A stretch of DNA of 11,101 nucleotides from Betaproteobacteria bacterium UBA6910. GTDB taxonomy: Bacteria > Pseudomonadota > Gammaproteobacteria > Burkholderiales > UBA6910. A program made the position numbers and the translations under genes. Below the pieces are notes generated by a model. That model did not search any database. It saw nothing but the letters and a program-made list of their open reading frames with translations, and had not been told where the DNA came from. The stretch is from the NCBI GenBank assembly GCA_002451065.1, contig DKBC01000059.1, positions 1 through 11,101 on the forward strand, in the 5' to 3' direction. Positions 6,381 to 11,101 of the stretch are shown here, one piece after another (the first letter of the stretch is position 1; each line of letters starts with the position of its first letter).

Positions 6381-6406
6381 AAAAAGCCGGCGGCAGCCGG
6401 CTTTTT
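6381..6406. terminator. Bidirectional terminator between convergent genes
   Basis: GCCGGC (6386-6391) and GCCGGC (6396-6401), a self-complementary 6-mer, pair around a GGCA loop. AAAAA lies at 6381-6385 and TTTTT at 6402-6406, extending the stem. It separates the plus-strand pentahaem gene from the end of the minus-strand moeA gene and can serve both. Confidence 0.85.
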
Positions 6407-6429
6407 CGTTGGCAGGCAGAATCCGGGTC

Positions 6430-7704
6430 CTACACCAACCCGTCCATCAGCTGCACCTCCACCTCGGCTCCTGGCTCCACGTTGCCTTGGTCGGTGGGGA
6501 GAATGATGAAGCAGTTGGCGTCTGACATGGAGCGCAGGATGCCTGAGCCCTGGTCTCCGGTGACTCTTACCGCGAGGCGCCCGTCATCGCTCCGGTAAAG
6601 GACCGCCCGCTGGAATTCGGTGCGACCCGGGGCTTTCTTGAGTTTGCTGGCGCACAGCGCCTTGAAGGTGGGGATCGGCGCGACACCGGTCTCTCCCTGC
6701 AGAATACGTAGTGCGTCCGTCACGAACTGGTAAAAGGTGACCATCACCGACACCGGATTGCCGGGTAGGCCGAAGAAATGGGCGCCGGCGATCTTGCCGT
6801 AGGCGAGGGGGCGACCCGGCTTCATGGCGATTTTCCAAAACAGCACTTCGCCCAGCTTGTTGAGCAGGTCCTTGATGAAGTCCGCTTCACCCACCGAGAC
6901 TCCGCCGCTGCTGATCACCACGTCGGCCATGGCCGATGCGTCCTTGAACGCCTGCTCCAGCAATGCGGGATCGTCCCGCACCACGCCCATGTCAATCACC
7001 TCGCAGCCGAGGCGGGTCAGCATGCCGTGGAGGGTGTATCGGTTGGAGTCGTAGATCTGGCCCTCCGCGGCCACGGTGCCGATGGACACCAGCTCGTCGC
7101 CGGTGGAGAAGAACGCCACCCTTACCCGGCGGTGTACCGTGACCTCGCCGATGCCCAGGGAGGCGATCAATCCTAGCTCCGCGGGCCGCACCACCTTGCC
7201 CTTAAGCACCGCGGCCTGCCCCGCGGCCAGGTCTTCACCGGCCCGGCGTAGATTCTGGCCGCGCCGGTGGCCGGCGCCGATGCGCACCCGGTCGCCCTCG
7301 ACGGTGACATGCTCCTGCATGACGATGGTGTCGGTTCCCTCGGGCACCACCGCCCCGGTCATGATGCGAACGCACTCGCCGGCGCCGGCGCGCCCGCTGA
7401 ACTGCTTGCCGGCGAAGGCGGTGCCGGCGACCTTGAGCGTGGTGCCGCCGTCGGCCTCCAGGTCGTCGAAGCGCACCGCGTAGCCGTCCATGGCGGAATT
7501 GTCGTGGGCCGGCACGTTGAACGGGGAAATCACATCCTCGGCCAGCACCCGCCCGAGGGCGGCGCGGATGGCGACCCGCTCGGTGCCGCCCACCGGCTGC
7601 AGAAAGGCGCGGATGAACTCCCGCGCCTTGTCCACCGGCATGGAATTGGGGTCGTAGTCGTCGGCGCAGGACAATTCGCGGATGGACTTGGGCTGGGCGG
7701 TCAT
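6430..7704 (-). CDS. moeA: Molybdopterin molybdenumtransferase MoeA
   Basis: This 424-residue cytoplasmic enzyme is close to the usual length of about 400-420. MoeA inserts molybdate (or tungstate in relatives) into adenylylated molybdopterin to give active cofactor. Family motifs are visible in order: DNSAMDGYA at 68-76, TGAVVPEGTDTIV at 116-128, STGDEL at about 200-205, SSGGVSVGEADF at about 265-276 and GLPGNPVSVMV in the C-terminal half. The start lies 18 nt after the stop of the upstream alcohol dehydrogenase gene, so the two are likely co-transcribed. The ribosome site (GGGAA, about 6 nt away) is modest. Divergent tungstate-uptake genes nearby support a role in Mo/W cofactor supply. Whether it prefers Mo or W cannot be told from sequence; many genomes carry two moeA paralogues when both metals are used. 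Confidence 0.95.
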   Translation of the reverse strand: MTAQPKSIRELSCADDYDPNSMPVDKAREFIRAFLQPVGGTERVAIRAALGRVLAEDVISPFNVPAHDNSAMDGYAVRFDDLEADGGTTLKVAGTAFAGKQFSGRAGAGECVRIMTGAVVPEGTDTIVMQEHVTVEGDRVRIGAGHRRGQNLRRAGEDLAAGQAAVLKGKVVRPAELGLIASLGIGEVTVHRRVRVAFFSTGDELVSIGTVAAEGQIYDSNRYTLHGMLTRLGCEVIDMGVVRDDPALLEQAFKDASAMADVVISSGGVSVGEADFIKDLLNKLGEVLFWKIAMKPGRPLAYGKIAGAHFFGLPGNPVSVMVTFYQFVTDALRILQGETGVAPIPTFKALCASKLKKAPGRTEFQRAVLYRSDDGRLAVRVTGDQGSGILRSMSDANCFIILPTDQGNVEPGAEVEVQLMDGLV

Positions 7705-7722
7705 CTTAGTTTCCCGGTTTTG

Positions 7723-8730
7723 CTAGATGTTGGAGAGCAGCATGCGGTAGCGGGCCTGGTTCCGCTCGACCTTGCGAATGGCGTCATTGACCCGGGCCAT
7801 GGGAAGGACCTCGGTTTTCGCTTGGATGCCGTGGCGGGCGGAAAATTCCAGCATTTCCCCCATCCGGGCGCGGCCGCCGATCATGCTCCCGCAGAGGCTT
7901 TTCTGGCCGGCGATCAGCGCGTCAGGCGAAATCCGGATGTCGCCGGGCGACACGCCCACCAGGCAGAGCTTGCCGTTGGGGCGCAAGGCTTCGAGCAGTT
8001 CCGCCCAGTCGATGTCTGCGCACACCGTGCTGAGAATGAAATCCTGGGATCCGGCGGCTCGCCTTAGGGCCTTGGGGTCGGAGACGGGTACGAAGCGTCC
8101 GGCGCCAAACGCAAGAGCCTCCTCCTTCTTGGCGGGGCTGGAAGAAAACGCGGTCACCTCGCAGCCCATGGCCCGGGCGAACTGGAGCGCCAGGTGTCCG
8201 AGCCCGCCGATGCCCACCACCCCGACTTTCATGTTGGCCGTGATCCCGTGATGGCGCAGCGGGGAATACACGGTGATGCCGGCGCAGAGCAGCGGGGCCG
8301 CGTTCTCGGACCCAAGGGCGGCGGGCAGCGGAAAGCAGTAGCGGCTGTCACAGCGGATGCGCTCGGCGAAGCCGCCATGGTGTCCGACGCAGATGGCCTC
8401 GCTATCGGGACAAAGGTTGTCGGACCCGGAGAGGCACCACTCGCAGACGCCGCAAGAGGAGCGCTGCCAGCCGATGCCGACCCGGTCGCCGGCCTTGAGC
8501 GAATCCACCTCGGCACCGGCCTTGCTTACGACCCCCACGATTTCGTGGCCGGGCACCAGGGGGTAATGGCTGATGCCCCAGTCGTCGTTGATTAGGTGCA
8601 CGTCGCTGTGGCAGATCCCGCAGTGGGTGATCGCAACTTCCACCTCCCGGGCGCCCAGGGGCGCGGGCCGGTACTGGAAGGGCGCGAGCGGCCGGCGTGG
8701 GCCTCGGGCCGCGTAGCAGTGGATGGACAT
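7723..8730 (-). CDS. Zinc-dependent NAD(P) alcohol dehydrogenase (cinnamyl-alcohol-dehydrogenase-like MDR family)
   Basis: This 335-residue protein of the medium-chain dehydrogenase family is expected to interconvert alcohols and aldehydes with NAD(P)H in the cytoplasm. The catalytic zinc ligands are C37 (in HCGICHSD), H62-E63 (PGHE) and C149 (LLCAGITVY). Structural zinc Cys are C93, C96, C99 and C107. The nucleotide-binding glycine motif GIGGLG lies at 173-178. The family is clear, with YahK/AdhA-type CAD enzymes the closest in pattern; the substrate is unknown. It lies between a PBP-type regulator (54 nt upstream) and moeA (18 nt downstream), all on the minus strand. No Shine-Dalgarno is evident before the ATG, so it may depend on translation from upstream. 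Its place in a Mo/W gene group suggests, without proof, a link to aldehyde metabolism, where tungsten aldehyde oxidoreductases act. Confidence 0.9.
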   Translation of the reverse strand: MSIHCYAARGPRRPLAPFQYRPAPLGAREVEVAITHCGICHSDVHLINDDWGISHYPLVPGHEIVGVVSKAGAEVDSLKAGDRVGIGWQRSSCGVCEWCLSGSDNLCPDSEAICVGHHGGFAERIRCDSRYCFPLPAALGSENAAPLLCAGITVYSPLRHHGITANMKVGVVGIGGLGHLALQFARAMGCEVTAFSSSPAKKEEALAFGAGRFVPVSDPKALRRAAGSQDFILSTVCADIDWAELLEALRPNGKLCLVGVSPGDIRISPDALIAGQKSLCGSMIGGRARMGEMLEFSARHGIQAKTEVLPMARVNDAIRKVERNQARYRMLLSNI

Positions 8731-8784
8731 GGCGGGTCGATGCCGGTGGAAACGGTCGAAGGTTAGCGGAAGAGGGCGCCTCTG

Positions 8785-9777
8785 TCATCGACGTTTGCGC
8801 CATGCCGCGGGAGTTTCGATGACCCGGCCGCAGCCCGCGGTGTCATAGCCCGGGAGGGACGCCAAGGCTCTGCGGACGGGCGCCGAACGCAGCATAGCCA
8901 GGAGGCGGCGGACTTGTGCCGACGTAAGGCTTGCTTGCCGGCCAGCCAGATAGTATCGCTCGGTGGCAAGTTCGACGAACCCGAGGCCCGACGGTTGGGC
9001 CGCCGCCTGAATGCCAAGACCCGCGTCGGCGAGACCGCTGGCGACGGTCGCCGCGACCGCCGCGTGGGTAAACTCCTCTTGATCATAGCCGCGAATCATT
9101 GCCGGGTCGATGCCCTCGCGCGCCAGCAGCCCGTCCAGCAGCAGGCGGGTGCCCGAACCCCGCTGGCGATTCACGAAGCGCATGCCGGGGCGGATGAGAT
9201 CCATTAGGGTCCGGATGCGCTTCGGATTTCCGCAAGCCACGAGCAGCCCCTGCTTGCGTAACACGAATCGGATCAAACGGAAGCCTTTCAGGACCTCGCG
9301 CATGCTCACGGTGGAGTCGTGGTCCTCTTCGATATGGAAGCCGGCTAGGTCACAGCGTCCTTCCGCGAGGTCCGCCAACGCATCCAGGCTGCCGCGAATC
9401 CGCAGGTCCAATTCGAGGTCGGACGCGAGTTCCTTCAGCCTTAGCAGTGCGAGGTCGTGGCTTGCCGCGATTCTCAGCCCCCCGGCTACCAAGGGCTGGG
9501 CAGGAAACTCCCTGGCCAATCTCTCCTCCAGTGCCGGCCGCAGGCTGGCGAACTGCTCCTGAACCAGGGCAGAGGAGCGCAGCAGGCGTTCTCCGAGCGG
9601 GGCAAGCCCGGCGCCCCGCCCGCGCCGCGTCGCAAGCAGCGGTCCGCCGAGCAGGCGGGACCATTCGCCGATCAGGCCCCAGGCGTGGCGGTAGGAAACG
9701 CCGCAATCCTGCGCGGCCCGCTGAAGCGAGCCTTTTTCCGCGACCCCGCCAACCAGGCGCAGCACCAGGGGATCCAT
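8785..9777 (-). CDS. Transcriptional regulator: ModE/LysR-like HTH plus periplasmic-binding-protein-like sensor domain
   Basis: The protein has 330 residues from the ATG at 9777 (MDPLVLRLVGGVAEKG...). Residues about 16-36 (SLQRAAQDCGVSYRHAWGLI) form a LysR/ModE-type helix-turn-helix, followed by a wing containing TRRGRG. From about residue 100 onward, a periplasmic-binding-protein-like domain (PBP_like family) includes NRQRGSGTRLLLD, typical of the anion-binding fold. Such fusions often sit beside molybdate or tungstate uptake genes and are thought to sense the oxyanion. Here the gene is divergent from mop-tupBC, so it is a likely regulator of that operon and perhaps of itself. The reading frame is open upstream to an ATG at 9852. 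I prefer 9777 because the homology begins there, and because the upstream ATG lies inside the AT-rich inverted repeat that looks like an operator. Repressor or activator cannot be decided. Confidence 0.85.
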   Translation of the reverse strand: MDPLVLRLVGGVAEKGSLQRAAQDCGVSYRHAWGLIGEWSRLLGGPLLATRRGRGAGLAPLGERLLRSSALVQEQFASLRPALEERLAREFPAQPLVAGGLRIAASHDLALLRLKELASDLELDLRIRGSLDALADLAEGRCDLAGFHIEEDHDSTVSMREVLKGFRLIRFVLRKQGLLVACGNPKRIRTLMDLIRPGMRFVNRQRGSGTRLLLDGLLAREGIDPAMIRGYDQEEFTHAAVAATVASGLADAGLGIQAAAQPSGLGFVELATERYYLAGRQASLTSAQVRRLLAMLRSAPVRRALASLPGYDTAGCGRVIETPAAWRKRR

Positions 9778-9834
9778 ATTCCGCGTCCCGCCCTCGGGCA
9801 GCTCCCAGCTCAGAACGGTGCCGACGCGCATCAT

Positions 9835-9854
9835 ATATGCAAAAAATAGCATAT
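9835..9854. promoter_or_regulatory. AT-rich inverted repeat, candidate ModE-like/tungstate operator
   Basis: ATATGC (9835-9840) and GCATAT (9849-9854) are perfect inverted arms around the 8-nt spacer AAAAAATA, within an AT-rich island in GC-rich DNA. It lies between the divergent regulator and mop-tup genes. E. coli ModE sites also pair short AT-rich (TATATA-type) half-sites across a 6-8 nt spacer, although the bases are not the same. A second 8-bp palindrome, ACATATGT, lies at 9900-9907. The 9778-9991 intergenic stretch holds no other signal I can support. Confidence 0.5.
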
Positions 9855-9991
9855 TTATGTGAAACGTCTATGGCAGTAAAATTGGTTGCGCGCAGACAAA
9901 CATATGTCAGCGCTTGCCTATAGAGCCAGGTCCGAGCAGCATTCCGCGGCTCGCACCAGAGATCGGCGTCCACCCAATTGGAGATTTGCAA

Positions 9992-10204
9992 ATGAAGCTC
10001 AGCGCTCGCAATCAACTCAAAGGAACGGTCAGGACCATCACCCACGGCGCCATCAACAGCGAGGTGGTCATCGAGGTGGCGCCGGGGGTGGAGATTCATG
10101 CCCAGATCACCACGGCTTCGGTTCACGACCTGAAACTGAAGGAAGGCGGTGTCGCCTACGCCATCATCAAGACCGACAGCGTGATGGTCGGGGTGGAACA
10201 CTAA
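9992..10204 (+). CDS. mop: Molbindin (single TOBE/Mop domain, molybdate/tungstate-binding)
   Basis: This 70-residue cytoplasmic protein starts MKLSARNQLKGTVRTITHGA. The NQLKGTV, GAINSEVVIEV and LKEGGVAYAIIKTDSVMVGV segments are the hallmark of the TOBE/Mop domain. Mop proteins oligomerise and bind molybdate or tungstate at subunit interfaces, storing or buffering the oxyanion. Start is set by Shine-Dalgarno GGAGA (9980-9984), 7 nt before the ATG. An in-frame ATG at 9914 would add 26 residues that do not resemble the family, so it is rejected. It is the first gene of the tungstate uptake operon, 43 nt before tupB. Confidence 0.92.
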   Translation: MKLSARNQLKGTVRTITHGAINSEVVIEVAPGVEIHAQITTASVHDLKLKEGGVAYAIIKTDSVMVGVEH

Positions 10205-10247
10205 CTTTTCGGGTTCGCTGAGGCGAGCCGCCTGGTCCGGGAGTCGC

Positions 10248-10952
10248 ATGGACACCTTCTCGGAGAGCCTGGGGACCGCGCTCCGATTGATTTTGAGCGC
10301 GGATCCCGAGCTTTCGGATATCGTGCTCCTCAGCCTGCGGGTGAGCCTGGCCGCGGTGCTCTTCGCGGCGCTCCTGGGCCTGCCCGGGGGGGCCGCGCTT
10401 GGGGTCGGCCGGTTTCCCGGACGGCAGGCCATCATCGTGGTGCTCAACGGCTTAATGGGCTTGCCGCCGGTGGTGGTGGGGCTGCTGGTTTACCTGCTGC
10501 TGTCCCGGGCCGGACCCCTGGGCGATTACGGGCTGCTGTTCACCCCTTCCGCCATGGTCATCGCCCAGACCGTCCTCATCACGCCGATTATCGCCGCGCT
10601 GTCGCGCCAGACCATAGAAGATGCCTGGGGGGAGTACGAGGAGCAGCTGCGCTCCCTAGGGGCGTCGCCGGGCCGCGCCGCCCTCACGCTGCTGTGGGAC
10701 ACCCGCTTTTCCCTAATGATCGCGCTGCTGGCGGGCTTCGGCCGCGCGGCGGCCGAAGTGGGCGCGGTGCTGATCGTGGGCGGCAACATCGCGGGCGTGA
10801 CGCGGGTCATGACCACCACTATCGCCCTGGAGACCAGCAAGGGCGATCTGCCGCTGGCCCTGGCCCTTGGATTCATTTTGGTCGGCCTCATCATTGCCGT
10901 GAACGCCGCGGCCCAACTGACCCGTCAATGGGCCCTGCGGCATTACGGATGA
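10248..10952 (+). CDS. tupB: Tungstate ABC transporter permease TupB
   Basis: This 234-residue inner-membrane protein has about five membrane segments: near 23-50, 61-85, 98-118, 155-178 and 201-223. The cytoplasmic coupling loop (about 130-150, containing EQLRSLGASPGRAAL) is the EAA-type contact with the ATPase. The stretches LMGLPPVVVGLLVYLLLSR and AEVGAVLIVGGNI, followed by MTTTIALETSKGD, are characteristic of TupB rather than ModB. TupB forms the channel of a high-affinity tungstate importer with TupA (binding protein) and TupC. The stop codon overlaps the tupC start (ATGA), showing translational coupling. The usual tupA gene is not between mop and tupB; it may follow tupC outside the window. 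Shine-Dalgarno GGGAG sits close to the ATG. Confidence 0.9.
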   Translation: MDTFSESLGTALRLILSADPELSDIVLLSLRVSLAAVLFAALLGLPGGAALGVGRFPGRQAIIVVLNGLMGLPPVVVGLLVYLLLSRAGPLGDYGLLFTPSAMVIAQTVLITPIIAALSRQTIEDAWGEYEEQLRSLGASPGRAALTLLWDTRFSLMIALLAGFGRAAAEVGAVLIVGGNIAGVTRVMTTTIALETSKGDLPLALALGFILVGLIIAVNAAAQLTRQWALRHYG

Positions 10953-11101
10953 GCAACGGCCGCGGGAGCGTTTTCCCGCTCGTCCTGGAGCGGGTCTGCT
11001 TCAGCCCCAAGGGCTTTCCCATAGTGGACCGGGTTTCGCTGGCTATTGATGCCGGTGTGCGTACCGTGATCCTGGGGGCGAACGGCGCCGGAAAGAGCTT
11101 G
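10949..11101 (+). CDS. tupC: Tungstate ABC transporter ATP-binding protein TupC, N-terminal part
   Basis: The 51 codons visible begin MSNGRGSVFPLVLERVCFSP and reach GANGAGKSL, the Walker A (P-loop) that binds ATP. The open frame continues past the window edge. The ATG overlaps the tupB stop by ATGA, so the two are translated together. By position and motif this is the ATPase of the tungstate importer. Signature and Walker B motifs lie outside the window. Confidence 0.88.
   Translation, partial: MSNGRGSVFPLVLERVCFSPKGFPIVDRVSLAIDAGVRTVILGANGAGKSL

Noticed and set aside
309..6406. Similar GCCGGC-stem terminators at 309-340 and 6381-6406 as possible ends of a mobile unit
   Set aside because: The likeness is limited to a short GC stem with A/T flanks, common for terminators. 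No transposase, target duplication or longer repeat is visible.
9778..9852. Upstream in-frame ATG extending the regulator by 25 residues
   Set aside because: It begins inside the AT-rich inverted repeat, and the extra segment precedes the normal start of the HTH domain.
9914..9991. Upstream in-frame ATG extending the Mop protein by 26 residues
   Set aside because: The added residues do not resemble Mop proteins, and a good Shine-Dalgarno is placed for the ATG at 9992.
9350..10447. 365-residue minus-strand open frame over the regulator, promoter region, mop and tupB
   Set aside because: It crosses four well-supported features on both strands and contains an Arg/Ala/Pro-rich stretch typical of frame-shifted coding sequence.

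Overview
The window is GC-rich, tightly packed proteobacterial DNA. Gene content suggests a betaproteobacterium (Gallionellales/Rhodocyclales-like): a class I fumarase, a MtoAB-type porin-cytochrome pair, a NapC/CymA-type quinol-side cytochrome, and TupBC/Mop/MoeA tungstate and molybdenum-cofactor genes. The lineage is inferred from gene families only. No tRNA, rRNA, CRISPR array, insertion sequence or integrase is visible.

Region 1 (1-684, minus strand) holds the 5' part of a class I fumarate hydratase gene. Beyond a strong hairpin terminator lies a small periplasmic monoheme cytochrome c gene (MtoD-like), transcribed divergently from the next operon.

Region 2 (685-5378, plus strand) is an extracellular-electron-transfer operon. 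It encodes a periplasmic decaheme cytochrome of the MtrA/MtoA/DmsE family, an MtrB/MtoB/PioB-type outer-membrane beta-barrel, and a hexaheme cytochrome with a lipoprotein signal. A GAAA-loop terminator closes the operon. Region 3 (5379-6406) has its own good sigma70-like promoter. It drives a membrane-anchored NapC/NirT/CymA-family cytochrome fused to a C-terminal monoheme domain that resembles the region 1 cytochrome. Regions 1-3 encode 22 potential covalent haems: 10 + 6 + 5 + 1. The likely electron path is quinone pool <-> CymA-like pentahaem protein <-> periplasmic monohaem cytochrome <-> MtoA inside MtoB <-> hexahaem lipoprotein <-> an extracellular donor or acceptor such as Fe(II)/Fe(III). 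Direction cannot be read from sequence.

Region 4 (6430-11101) is a molybdenum/tungsten module. On the minus strand lie a ModE/LysR-like HTH regulator with a periplasmic-binding-protein-like domain, a zinc alcohol dehydrogenase and moeA. Divergently, on the plus strand, lie a 70-residue molbindin (TOBE/Mop), the tungstate permease tupB and the start of the ATPase gene tupC. The divergent intergenic space contains an AT-rich inverted repeat that is a good operator candidate.

The most unusual content is the cytochrome set. A hexahaem lipoprotein sits where MtrC/OmcA would be expected. The CymA-like protein is a pentahaem fusion whose first haem site reads CX3CH instead of CXXCH. Both monohaem domains carry His-Pro where a distal-ligand Met-Pro would normally be.
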